Part shown: positions 1 to 7,642 of the stretch, in pieces
Layout of the letters: every line of letters begins with the position of its first letter
Numbering within the stretch: position 1 is the first letter of the stretch
DNA from: GCA-2733415 sp049609325
Lineage (GTDB): Bacteria > Bacteroidota > Bacteroidia > Flavobacteriales > Flavobacteriaceae
DNA: 20,561 nt
Direction: 5' to 3'
Assembly (NCBI GenBank): GCA_049609325.1
Contig: JBMYYK010000035.1
Location: 1-20,561 of the forward strand
Program-made: the position numbers and the translations under genes
Notes under the pieces: generated by a model
Seen by the model: the letters and a program-made list of their open reading frames with translations, nothing else
Databases searched by the model: none
What the model was told of the DNA's origin: nothing

Positions 1-1132
1 CTTGTTCTTTACCGTAACGTTCAATAGCCGATTTAAAATCTAAGTAAACCGCTTCTCCAGTTGCGTTAACTCCGTAACCAGCATCACAACGTTCTTTAGC
101 TGCACGAGAGGCAACATCACGTGGTACTAAGTTACCAAAGGCAGGATATCTTCGTTCTAAGTAATAATCTCTTTCTTCTTCAGACAAATCAGTTGGTTTT
201 TTACGACCTTCCCTAATTGCCATGACATCGTCCATATTCTTAGGCACCCAAATACGTCCATCGTTACGTAACGATTCAGACATTAAGGTTAGCTTAGATT
301 GGTAATCTCCCGAACGTGGAATACATGTTGGGTGAATTTGTGTATAACAAGGATTTGCAAAATACGCTCCTTTTTTATGAATCTTCCAAGCTGCAGTGGC
401 ATTAGAACCCATTGCGTTTGTTGATAAGAAATATACATTTCCGTATCCTCCTGAAGCAATAACTACAGCGTGAGCAGAATGACGCTCAATTTCTCCGGTT
501 ACTAAGTTACGGGCAATAATTCCACGGGCTTTTCCGTCAACTTTTACAACGTCTAACATTTCATGACGATTGAACATTTCAATCTTTCCACGAGCAATTT
601 GACGGTTCATTGCTGAATAGGCTCCTAATAATAATTGTTGTCCTGTTTGACCTTTAGCGTAGAAGGTACGAGATACTAATACTCCACCAAAAGAACGGTT
701 ATCTAATAATCCGCCATAATCACGAGCAAAAGGAACTCCTTGCGCCACACATTGGTCGATGATATTAGCAGATACCTCAGCTAAACGGTGTACGTTGGCT
801 TCACGAGAACGGTAGTCACCACCTTTTACAGTATCGTAAAATAAACGGTATGATGAATCTCCATCTCCTTGGTAATTTTTTGCAGCATTGATTCCTCCTT
901 GTGCAGCAATTGAGTGTGCTCTACGTGGCGAATCTTGATAAGCGAATGCTTTTACGTTATATCCTAATTCAGCTAAGGTTGCTGCAGCAGATCCTCCTGC
1001 TAAACCAGTACCTACCACAATAACGTCTATCAAACGTTTGTTAGCAGGGTTTACTAAATCAATTTTATCTTTATAAGTAGTCCATTTATCTTTTAAAGGA
1101 CCCTTTGGTATTTTTGAATCTAAAGTAGCCAT
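1..1132 (-). CDS. sdhA: Succinate dehydrogenase/fumarate reductase flavoprotein subunit, C-terminus cut off by window edge
   Basis: This subunit oxidises succinate to fumarate with covalently bound FAD at the cytoplasmic face of the inner membrane, and passes electrons via SdhB to SdhC (TCA cycle and respiratory complex II). The reading frame stays open on the minus strand from ATG at 1130-1132 to base 1, giving 377 codons of a family that is usually about 660-670 residues, so only the N-terminal part is present. Seen directly: a Rossmann FAD motif (VVGTGLAGG, residues 39-47) and the AHSIAAQGGINAA segment at 72-84, whose His73 is at the position of the FAD-linked histidine. The start lies 12 bp behind the sdhC stop, so the two form one transcript; sdhB is expected just beyond the left edge, where I cannot see it. 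Family assignment is certain. Direction (SDH rather than fumarate reductase) is inferred from an aerobic flavobacterial setting. Confidence 0.96.
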   Translation of the reverse strand, partial: MATLDSKIPKGPLKDKWTTYKDKIDLVNPANKRLIDVIVVGTGLAGGSAAATLAELGYNVKAFAYQDSPRRAHSIAAQGGINAAKNYQGDGDSSYRLFYDTVKGGDYRSREANVHRLAEVSANIIDQCVAQGVPFARDYGGLLDNRSFGGVLVSRTFYAKGQTGQQLLLGAYSAMNRQIARGKIEMFNRHEMLDVVKVDGKARGIIARNLVTGEIERHSAHAVVIASGGYGNVYFLSTNAMGSNATAAWKIHKKGAYFANPCYTQIHPTCIPRSGDYQSKLTLMSESLRNDGRIWVPKNMDDVMAIREGRKKPTDLSEEERDYYLERRYPAFGNLVPRDVASRAAKERCDAGYGVNATGEAVYLDFKSAIERYGKEQ

Positions 1133-1144
1133 ACTAATTGTGTA

Positions 1145-1828
1145 TTAATGTGAATGATTGAAGTGGTGAATTAAGGCAATAATCATAAATCCTACAGGAA
1201 TTACTATTGCATAAAGCTTTCCGAAAGTTTTCAATCCTTTTGTGTATTTGTTGTTAGCACCCATAGATTGGAATGCTGAATTAAACCCGTGTAATAAATG
1301 CATTGCTAAAAAGGCAAATGCTCCAATATAAGCTCCTACACGTGCAGGGTTATGGAATTTTTCTTGTAATTCATGGAAGTATCTGAATTCTCCATTGTGT
1401 AATCCTGACCAGTCTCCTTGAACAAATTTGGTGTTTAATTCAGGAAACCAGAAATCAATAAAGTGTAATACGATAAATGCTAAAATTGCTAGTCCTGACC
1501 AAATCATGTTTCTACTCATCCAAGTTGAGTTGGCTGCACCATTGTTTTTGGCATATTTTACGTTTTGTGCACTTCTGTTTTTAAGTTCTAACACAAAGCC
1601 CATAACAAAGTGAAATACGACACCAAAAATAAGTATTGGTTGCATCACATATTGTACCAATGGGTTGGTACCCATAAAGTGTGATAAGTTGTTAAAAGTT
1701 ACTCCGTGATCAGGAAAAATTGATGTTAAGTTAATTACAAAATGTTGTAATAAGAAAAACATTAGGAAGAAGGCCGATAATGCCATTGCAAATTTTCTTC
1801 CAATTGATGATTTTAATAATCCGCTCAT
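1145..1828 (-). CDS. sdhC: Succinate dehydrogenase cytochrome b subunit, single-polypeptide b558 type
   Basis: This is the membrane anchor of complex II. It carries heme b and passes electrons from the SdhA-SdhB head to menaquinone. The 227-residue product has five hydrophobic stretches (about 15-34, 57-80, 107-128, 161-182 and 203-222), as in the single-subunit cytochrome b558 anchors of Bacteroidota, Bacillus and epsilon-proteobacterial enzymes, rather than the SdhC/SdhD pair of E. coli. Candidate heme-ligand histidines are seen in membrane segments (His29 in the first, then LHF, MHLLH and IHHFNHSH near the end). It is the first gene of the sdhCAB order, 12 bp ahead of sdhA. A good Bacteroidota promoter lies 29 bp upstream (1857-1887). 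The heme requirement links it loosely to the heme genes at the other end of the window, but there is no direct evidence of co-regulation. Confidence 0.95.
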   Translation of the reverse strand: MSGLLKSSIGRKFAMALSAFFLMFFLLQHFVINLTSIFPDHGVTFNNLSHFMGTNPLVQYVMQPILIFGVVFHFVMGFVLELKNRSAQNVKYAKNNGAANSTWMSRNMIWSGLAILAFIVLHFIDFWFPELNTKFVQGDWSGLHNGEFRYFHELQEKFHNPARVGAYIGAFAFLAMHLLHGFNSAFQSMGANNKYTKGLKTFGKLYAIVIPVGFMIIALIHHFNHSH

Positions 1829-1856
1829 TGTCTATGTTGAGTTAGTGAAATTCAAG

Positions 1857-1887
1857 CAAATTTAATTTTAATCGGGTGTTTAACAAA
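1857..1887 (-). promoter_or_regulatory. Promoter of sdhCA, Bacteroidota consensus
   Basis: On the minus strand, TTTG (plus bases 1884-1887) is followed after exactly 19 bp by TAAATTTG (1857-1864), a full match to the Bacteroidota form TTTG/TAnnTTTG with 17-23 bp spacing. The element would start transcription about 20-25 bp before the sdhC ATG. It lies in the 140-bp divergent gap between sdhC and rimK (1829-1968). The rimK side has only a weak candidate, TATCTTTA at 1941-1948, with no matching upstream TTG. Confidence 0.7.
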
Positions 1888-1968
1888 AATATCATACAAT
1901 TTTATCGCTTATTTAGAATGCATTTAAAGTAAACTATAGTTATCTTTAGCCGGTATATATCTTATTTC

Positions 1969-2850
1969 ATGAAAATTTATTTGTTATCGGTTAGTGGTAG
2001 TTTGTATTCAACACAACGTTTATTTAATGAAGCATCAAGACGTGGGCATTACATTAGAATAATTGATCACACAAAATGCGGTATTTTATTTGAAGATAAT
2101 GCGCCAAAAATTCTCTTTAATAATGAAGATATTACACATTTTTCTGATGCTATTATTCCCCGAATTGGTGCATCATTTACAGAACACGGATTAGCAATAG
2201 TTAATCAGTTTGAAAAAATGGGTAATTATAATATAGCTAGTGCTTTAGGTATTTTACGTTCTCGAAATAAATTATTCACCATGCAACACATGGTAGATAA
2301 CAATATCCCAATACCTAAAACCTTATATACTAAAAACACATTATTGTTAAAAGAACAGTTAGACTTGTTAGAGGGCGAACAGTGTATTATTAAATTTTTG
2401 GAAGGGACTCATGGTTTAGGTGTGATGTTAGCAGAAAGTAAAAAATCAGCAATATCAATTATTGAAACCATGCATAGTTTAAATAAACCTATTCTGATTC
2501 AAGAATTTGTAAAAGAATCTAACGGAGAAGATATACGAGCATACGTTGTGGGAGATAAAGTGGTGGCAGCTATGCAACGCAGTAGTGGTGGTCAAGATTT
2601 TAGAAGCAATGTGCATAGGGGCGGAGGTACATCGATGGTGTCACTGACAGAGGAAGAACAACACATTGCCGTAAAAACCGCGCAATGTTTAGGCTTAGAT
2701 GTGGCGGGTATAGATTTGATTAGATCTAAACGTGGACCTTTGGTAATTGAAGCTAATTCCTCTGCTGGACTTGAAGGCATAGAAGGCGCTACCAAAGTAA
2801 ATATTGCAGGAGAAATTATTAAATTGATAGAACAAAACGTACAAAAATAG
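1969..2850 (+). CDS. rimK: RimK-type ATP-grasp ligase (ribosomal protein S6 glutamate ligase family)
   Basis: RimK adds glutamates to the C-terminus of ribosomal protein S6 and can make poly-glutamate, by ATP-dependent carboxylate-amine ligation. The 293-residue product is close to the E. coli length (300) and resembles it throughout: a pre-ATP-grasp domain at about 1-95 (VIPRIG-like PRIG at 64-67), then the ATP-grasp fold. Seen in the sequence: ATP-binding lysines Lys101 and Lys142, the glycine-rich EGTHGLGV loop (145-152), QEFVKE (178-183), the DFRSNVHRGGG substrate loop (210-220), and Mg ligands Asp249, Glu261 and Asn263. All catalytic positions are kept. A downstream gene for an NTF2-like protein starts 8 bp after the stop. 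The true substrate cannot be read from the sequence; an S6-like C-terminal tail or another carboxylate acceptor is possible. Confidence 0.9.
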   Translation: MKIYLLSVSGSLYSTQRLFNEASRRGHYIRIIDHTKCGILFEDNAPKILFNNEDITHFSDAIIPRIGASFTEHGLAIVNQFEKMGNYNIASALGILRSRNKLFTMQHMVDNNIPIPKTLYTKNTLLLKEQLDLLEGEQCIIKFLEGTHGLGVMLAESKKSAISIIETMHSLNKPILIQEFVKESNGEDIRAYVVGDKVVAAMQRSSGGQDFRSNVHRGGGTSMVSLTEEEQHIAVKTAQCLGLDVAGIDLIRSKRGPLVIEANSSAGLEGIEGATKVNIAGEIIKLIEQNVQK

Positions 2851-2858
2851 TATTGAAA

Positions 2859-3218
2859 ATGACTACACAAGACATTGCTAACCGATTGGTAGAATTATGC
2901 CGACAAGAAAAACATCCTCAAGCTCAAGAAGAATTGTACCATAACGACATTGTAAGTATTGAAGATGAAAAATCAGGAGCACCAATCACTAAAGGTATGG
3001 CTGCTATAAGAGCAAAAACAGTAGCATGGGAAGTTAATGTTGTTGCAATTCATAAGGCTTACGTATCTGACCCAATTGTTACAGGAAATTATTTTGTGGT
3101 AAGTATGGAAAACGATATCACCTTTAAGGATATTGGTAGAGTAGATATTAAAGAATTATGTGTGTACGAGGTTAAAGAGGGCAAAATTGTAAGAGAGCAG
3201 TTTTTTTATGATATGTAA
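2859..3218 (+). CDS. Small NTF2/SnoaL-like domain protein paired with rimK
   Basis: A 119-residue cytoplasmic protein with the shape of a SnoaL-like (NTF2-fold) domain: an N-terminal helix (IANRLVELCRQEKH), an acidic stretch with YHNDIVSIEDE typical of the first strand after the helix pair, the KGMAAIRAK helix, then strands ending in ELCVYEVKEGKIVREQFFYD, the usual closing strands of the family. Members are often small-molecule isomerases or cyclases, or mere binding domains; I see no residue set that fixes an activity. I chose ATG at 2859, because the alternative TTG at 2853 adds only two residues and lies almost on the rimK stop. It starts 8 bp after rimK and is almost surely co-transcribed, which hints at a role tied to the ligase, but this is inference. 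Confidence 0.8.
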   Translation: MTTQDIANRLVELCRQEKHPQAQEELYHNDIVSIEDEKSGAPITKGMAAIRAKTVAWEVNVVAIHKAYVSDPIVTGNYFVVSMENDITFKDIGRVDIKELCVYEVKEGKIVREQFFYDM

Positions 3219-3252
3219 ACTCAACGGTCTATAAGATCAAATATATCTGCAT

Positions 3253-3780
3253 TTATTCTTTTAATAAATGTGCTCGTTGTTTGGTCAGTACGGGGTATGA
3301 GATGACTTTAGTTGCTGTATCATCCGTAGATTTACTTTCTAACAATTGATTTTTTGATGCCATAGTAATTTCAAAATCCATAGCATTCTCATAAAATGTT
3401 TCTGTAGTAGTTAAAAGATTGCCGCTAACCTCAAACACGGAATACAATGTTGTGCCAAAAACACTTGCATTTAAAAAAATACCATTGTGTTCATCAATCA
3501 TATATTGCCCTTTGTTCTTGTTTTTTTCAATAAGACTATAGTGACGTTCTTGCCTTTTACCATCTGCAATATACACTAAAGTATAAGCATAATTACCTGG
3601 TGTTGGTGTGGTTAATAAATGAAACTCCATGTCAATCTCTTGCTGCCCTTTTGTAGAGGTAATCTCTAAAGTACCTTTATATACACCAAGAAAATCTTCA
3701 GGAAATTGAAGCTGTTTTTGTTGTGCTGAGGCCAATAATGACAGGCTTAACAAACACCCTAGAATACTATAAAACTTCAT
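3253..3780 (-). CDS. Small secreted protein of unknown function, last gene of an envelope operon
   Basis: I do not recognise a named family. The 175-residue product opens with a clear Sec signal peptide (hydrophobic residues 5-18 ending in LLASAQQ, with probable cleavage after Ala18), so it is exported to the periplasm or beyond; there is no lipobox. The mature part is rich in alternating hydrophobic and polar residues (DFLGVYKGTLEI, NYAYTLVYIADG, GTTLYSVFEVSGN), suggesting a compact beta-barrel or lipocalin-like fold. This is only a shape argument. The gene follows the lipoprotein gene by 12 bp and is the third member of the unit that begins with the BNR-repeat protein at 7508. Its end converges with the NTF2-like gene, 34 bp away. 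Confidence 0.72.
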   Translation of the reverse strand: MKFYSILGCLLSLSLLASAQQKQLQFPEDFLGVYKGTLEITSTKGQQEIDMEFHLLTTPTPGNYAYTLVYIADGKRQERHYSLIEKNKNKGQYMIDEHNGIFLNASVFGTTLYSVFEVSGNLLTTTETFYENAMDFEITMASKNQLLESKSTDDTATKVISYPVLTKQRAHLLKE

Positions 3781-3792
3781 AACAATATGGTT

Positions 3793-4650
3793 TTATTCTA
3801 CAATAGGTTTTAAACCTCTAAACCCCATATCAACAACTTGTTCTCCAGCGTTTGGTTCAAATTTACCATCGGCGTTGACCTCTGTCCACTCAAAACTATT
3901 ATTTGTAGATAAGGATAAGGTGATAACCACATCATCAGTTTCATCACCAGTTATCGTGAATCCGTTTTCAAACTCTCCAGTTACCACACATGATCCAGCA
4001 GGAACAGGAGAAGTAGTTGAAATAGGATTTGGTACGGTTGTACCAGCAGCTTGTCCGTCAGACACGGTTCCTAAAGTTTCAAAAGCCCAATACCCCTGTG
4101 CTTTATTACCATTTACAGTAACAGTTTCTTGATCAACTGTGTAAGAAGTGATGTAGTTATTAAAGCCTACAAAACTAGCTAAAGTTCCGGTGTAGTCGGT
4201 TCCGTTATGTAAAAAGCCGATGTTGTAATTTTGATAGGTAAGCGAAACTCTTGCCCATTCATAAGTTCCTGCAGCCACACTACTTAAAGGAATGCTTAAA
4301 AAAGCCTCATCTTCAGAAACTATTTTAGCAGATTGAATATCAATAGCATTACTACCACCAGCTGAAGTTTCATCACCTTTATAAATAATTTCGCCATTAC
4401 CAAGGGCTGTGTATGCTGTTGGGGCTAGTTCAATATAATGGGCGCTCATCACATTAAAATCTGGTGACTGTGCGGCATTTCCTGCGGGAACACTAACTGG
4501 AGTTCCAAGATTTCCAAGACGTTCTTGGTTAGGGTTAAATGTAAATTTAACAATTAAGTTAGGTCCGTTTTCCGAAGTATTTGTTGAGTCGTCTTCACAT
4601 GATAAACATAAGATGCAAGACAGTATGACGAAGTAATATTTTAAATTCAT
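3793..4650 (-). CDS. Acidic lipoprotein of unknown function, probably surface-exposed
   Basis: A 285-residue protein with a type II signal peptide: a hydrophobic run at 5-17, then LSC with lipidated Cys18. The next residues are Glu-Asp-Asp, an acidic patch like the export signal that sends Bacteroidota lipoproteins to the cell surface. The body is all-beta in character, with many Thr, Asn and Gly (for example VSLTYQNYNIGFLHNGTDY and DDVVITLSLSTNNSFEW). I recognise no catalytic motif and no named domain, and the sequence lacks the heme- and copper-associated motifs of MbnP-like proteins, which it resembles only in general build. The C-terminus (GEQVVDMGFRGLKPIVE) is not a typical type IX sorting domain. 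It sits between the BNR protein (14 bp upstream) and the small secreted protein (12 bp downstream), so all three probably act together at the envelope. Confidence 0.8.
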   Translation of the reverse strand: MNLKYYFVILSCILCLSCEDDSTNTSENGPNLIVKFTFNPNQERLGNLGTPVSVPAGNAAQSPDFNVMSAHYIELAPTAYTALGNGEIIYKGDETSAGGSNAIDIQSAKIVSEDEAFLSIPLSSVAAGTYEWARVSLTYQNYNIGFLHNGTDYTGTLASFVGFNNYITSYTVDQETVTVNGNKAQGYWAFETLGTVSDGQAAGTTVPNPISTTSPVPAGSCVVTGEFENGFTITGDETDDVVITLSLSTNNSFEWTEVNADGKFEPNAGEQVVDMGFRGLKPIVE

Positions 4651-4664
4651 AAGTCAAATAGGTA

Positions 4665-7508
4665 TTATTCTACTACTAATGTAACGCTTTTTTTGGTGCT
4701 ATTAGTGTGTATTTCAATAGTATACGTGCCTTTAGGTAAATAGTAATTGTTGTTTTTTTGCTTAGCGATTTTTAAATTGTCATCACTCTTTTCTAAAATC
4801 GCTTTCCCTTTTTCCGTGATGGTTACATCGTAATTTACAGTATTAAACCCTTTGTCAAGCTGATGTGTAAATTGTTGTAATTCCTTTTTATTGTCGTTTA
4901 AAACAGTAATAGTAGCTTTACTTTCTGATGTTGTATAGACCTGAATAGGAATGGTTGGCGTATAGGCCTTTTGCCATTTACTCCAAGTATTCCCCCAGTT
5001 TTTACTGTGTTTTATAGCTGGGATTTCCGCAATATGTATCGGATTGTTTTTAAATGTATCGTAATCTTTAAACACTGCAACGTTGGTTTTATATAAGCTA
5101 CGTCCGTGAGTGGCAACAATCAAATCGTTAGAGGTTGGCTCAATAACTAAATCATGTACCGCAACATTTGGTAAACCGTTTGAAAATGCTTCCCAAAACT
5201 TTCCGTTATTGAACGACACATACACTCCATTGTCTGTACCAACATATACAATGTTGTCATTGTTTTCATCTTCTTTGATGACATTAACAGCGGCATTTGG
5301 AATGTTTGACGAGATTGATTGCCAAGTGTTTCCGTAATCATCAGATTTGTATATGTAGCTTGTGAAGTTATCAAATCGGTACCCGTTTAAGGTCACATAT
5401 ACGCGCGACTTTTTATGTTTTGAGGCAATCACTCGTGATACCCATAAATCTTTAGGAAATGAGTTAGAAATATTAGTCCAACTTCCTCCAGAGTTTTTAG
5501 TAACATGAACCAATCCATCATCGCTTCCTGTGTAGATTAATCCGAACTCAAAAGGTGATTCACTAATAGATGTTAATGTGCCGTAAGCTACATTTCCGTC
5601 TTTAGCACCTTGAGTTAAGTCATCACTAATCGCTGTCCAATCATCACCTTGATTCATTGAGCGCATCAATTTATTACCCCCTAAATATAAAATATCTTGG
5701 TTATGAGACGATAATAGAATTGGCGTTTGCCAATTGAAACGGTAAGGTTTTTCTCCTAAATGATGTTTGGGTTGTATATAGGTGTTTTTGTTAGTTTCAC
5801 GGTTAATTCGGTAATAATTTCCAAATTGATACCCGGTATATACAATATTTGAATTTCTATTGTCTACTTGTACTTGCATACCATCACCACCCATAATGCT
5901 TTCATACGGATATTTGCCTTCTTGATGCCATGACTTATCTTCTTTATGATTACTTGGGCCTACCCAAACACCATTGTCTTGTAAACCGCCATATATGTTA
6001 TAAGGTTCTTCATGATCAACATTTACGGTGTAAAATTGTCCAACGGCAGGATTGTTACATTTTATCCAACTCTCCCCATTATCATAAGTGATGTTTACCC
6101 CACCATCATTACCATCAATTAAATGACCTTCTAATTTAGGGTTTATCCAAAGCGCTTGATGATCACCATGTACATTTTCTTTGCTAATAGAGGTAAATGT
6201 TTTTCCTCCGTCGTTTGAGGTAATCAGAGGTACACCACACAAGTAAATCGTGTTTTTCTGGTTTGGATTCACACGGATTTCACCAAAATAGTATCCATAA
6301 GAATAAAACAAATCGTCAATGTAATCATCATGGGTTTTTGTCCAAGTTTTACCAGCGTCGTCACTTCTATATACTTCTGCTCCAATAACAGGAGTGTCAA
6401 ACAATTTCGAATTAGCAGTTTCTAGGTATGTAGCTATATCAGCAGGTTTCGCTTCATTAGTTCGGATAAGTTGTTTGACATTTTCAGCTCTGTATTTTTC
6501 TTGAAACCCATTTTGTTTTAAAAAGATATTTAACGTTTTGTCAGACAGTGCTAAAAACTCTGTTACAGACATGGTTTTAAAATCGTCTTTAGTTAAGCCT
6601 TTGCTGTTAGTTTTGGTACTTTCCTTTTTTCGTCTGTTTTGATTGTCTAGTACTGCATAGACTGTGTTGGCATCATAAACGGTTAAACCAATACGTCCAA
6701 TGCCTTCACCAGTAGGGAACCCTGAGTTTGCTGCAATTTTTGTCCATGTATGTCCTGCATCAGTACTTTTATATATACCAGATTCCTTCCCATCGCCATC
6801 AAAATGCCATGCTTTTCTATTGCGTTCCCAAGCTGCTGCATATTGAATGTTAAAATTATCTGGTTGTATTTTGACATCTATGACACCTGTGTGTTCAGAA
6901 ATGAATAGTGTGTTTGTCCAAGTTGCCCCACCGTCTGTAGTTTTAAACACCCCGCGTTGTTTGTTAGGCGAGTACAAATGACCAATAACACCAACAACAA
7001 CTTCTTCTGGATTCTGTTCATTGATAACAATACTTCCTATATGATGCGTGTCTCTTAATCCCATATTAGTCCATGATGTTCCATTATCGGTACTTTTTAA
7101 TAATCCGATACCTGCATAAGATGATCTAGAAGAATTATTTTCGCCAGTACCAACCCAAATTGTATTTGTTTTCCAATGTACGGCAATAGCGCCGATGTTT
7201 TGAGTTTCAGAAGTGTCTAAAATTGGTGTAAATGTGGTGCCGTTATTTTTAGTATGCCATAATCCTCCAGAAGCGTAGGCGGCGTAAAATTCATTAGGAT
7301 TGTTAGGGTTTACGGCTAAATCAACCACACGACCACTCATAATAGTTGGTCCGATATTTTTAAAAGGAACATTTTTAACTACGGAGTTATGTTGTAATGT
7401 GTTCTTCTGAATTAACGCGTTTTCTATAGTTTTAGATGATGTGCTTGCTACTTGAGAAAAACTTAATATGGAACTTAAAAAAGAGATTAATCCGATAGTG
7501 ATTTTCAT
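4665..7508 (-). CDS. Secreted BNR/Asp-box beta-propeller protein (sortilin/VPS10-like, 'glycosyl hydrolase' annotation class)
   Basis: This 947-residue protein has a Sec signal peptide (1-19) and at least ten BNR/Asp-box-like turns of the form S-x-D-x-G-x-x-W, seen near residues 138, 189, 248, 381, 430, 474, 617, 670, 721 and 765. They mark blades of one or two beta-propellers as in sortilin/VPS10 and sialidase-fold proteins. Bacteroidota relatives begin with the same FKNIGPTIMSGRVVDLAVNP-type blade (49-68) and keep HGDHQALWINP (447-457), NDGG and GLQDNGVW (508-515). A lysine-rich helical segment at 291-372 interrupts the propeller. After about 810 comes a linker and a C-terminal beta domain (about 850-947, ending in LPKGTYTIEIHTNSTKK) that looks FlgD/Ig-like and could be a sorting domain. 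Many homologues carry a 'glycosyl hydrolase' name, but I see no sialidase arginine triad, so an enzymatic role is unproven. It leads a three-gene envelope operon. Confidence 0.88.
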   Translation of the reverse strand: MKITIGLISFLSSILSFSQVASTSSKTIENALIQKNTLQHNSVVKNVPFKNIGPTIMSGRVVDLAVNPNNPNEFYAAYASGGLWHTKNNGTTFTPILDTSETQNIGAIAVHWKTNTIWVGTGENNSSRSSYAGIGLLKSTDNGTSWTNMGLRDTHHIGSIVINEQNPEEVVVGVIGHLYSPNKQRGVFKTTDGGATWTNTLFISEHTGVIDVKIQPDNFNIQYAAAWERNRKAWHFDGDGKESGIYKSTDAGHTWTKIAANSGFPTGEGIGRIGLTVYDANTVYAVLDNQNRRKKESTKTNSKGLTKDDFKTMSVTEFLALSDKTLNIFLKQNGFQEKYRAENVKQLIRTNEAKPADIATYLETANSKLFDTPVIGAEVYRSDDAGKTWTKTHDDYIDDLFYSYGYYFGEIRVNPNQKNTIYLCGVPLITSNDGGKTFTSISKENVHGDHQALWINPKLEGHLIDGNDGGVNITYDNGESWIKCNNPAVGQFYTVNVDHEEPYNIYGGLQDNGVWVGPSNHKEDKSWHQEGKYPYESIMGGDGMQVQVDNRNSNIVYTGYQFGNYYRINRETNKNTYIQPKHHLGEKPYRFNWQTPILLSSHNQDILYLGGNKLMRSMNQGDDWTAISDDLTQGAKDGNVAYGTLTSISESPFEFGLIYTGSDDGLVHVTKNSGGSWTNISNSFPKDLWVSRVIASKHKKSRVYVTLNGYRFDNFTSYIYKSDDYGNTWQSISSNIPNAAVNVIKEDENNDNIVYVGTDNGVYVSFNNGKFWEAFSNGLPNVAVHDLVIEPTSNDLIVATHGRSLYKTNVAVFKDYDTFKNNPIHIAEIPAIKHSKNWGNTWSKWQKAYTPTIPIQVYTTSESKATITVLNDNKKELQQFTHQLDKGFNTVNYDVTITEKGKAILEKSDDNLKIAKQKNNNYYLPKGTYTIEIHTNSTKKSVTLVVE

Positions 7509-7642
7509 GAAATGTTGATTTTAAAAACCTAAAAATACTGATTATTTTAATTCCGTTACCAGAAGTCTATTAATATTAAAAATTCAAGTGCTAGCAATTG
7601 CATTAGATTGTGTAAATTTGAAACTCTTAACTAAAAATTACT
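7509..7642. promoter_or_regulatory. Divergent intergenic region between the BNR operon and pepP, with a pepP -7 box
   Basis: This 134-bp gap serves two divergent genes. For pepP there is a full TAnnTTTG match, TAAATTTG at 7613-7620, 22 bp ahead of the ATG at 7643. The upstream TTG element is poor (only GTG at 7588-7590, 22 bp away). On the minus strand only a partial box (TATTTTTA, plus bases 7530-7537) is seen for the BNR gene. No hairpin or repeat stands out. Confidence 0.5.

Noticed and set aside
2592..2870. Open frame of 92 codons antisense to the end of rimK
   Set aside because: It overlaps conserved RimK Mg-ligand codons and has no motif or regulatory signal of its own.
3250..3270. Hairpin CATTTATT/AATAAATG between the NTF2-like gene and the small secreted-protein gene, considered as a terminator
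   Set aside because: The stem is almost all A-T and has no T-run after it, so it would be too weak to call.
5110..5374. Overlapping short open frames on both strands inside the BNR-repeat gene
   Set aside because: The main frame here carries two conserved BNR blades; the others have random composition.
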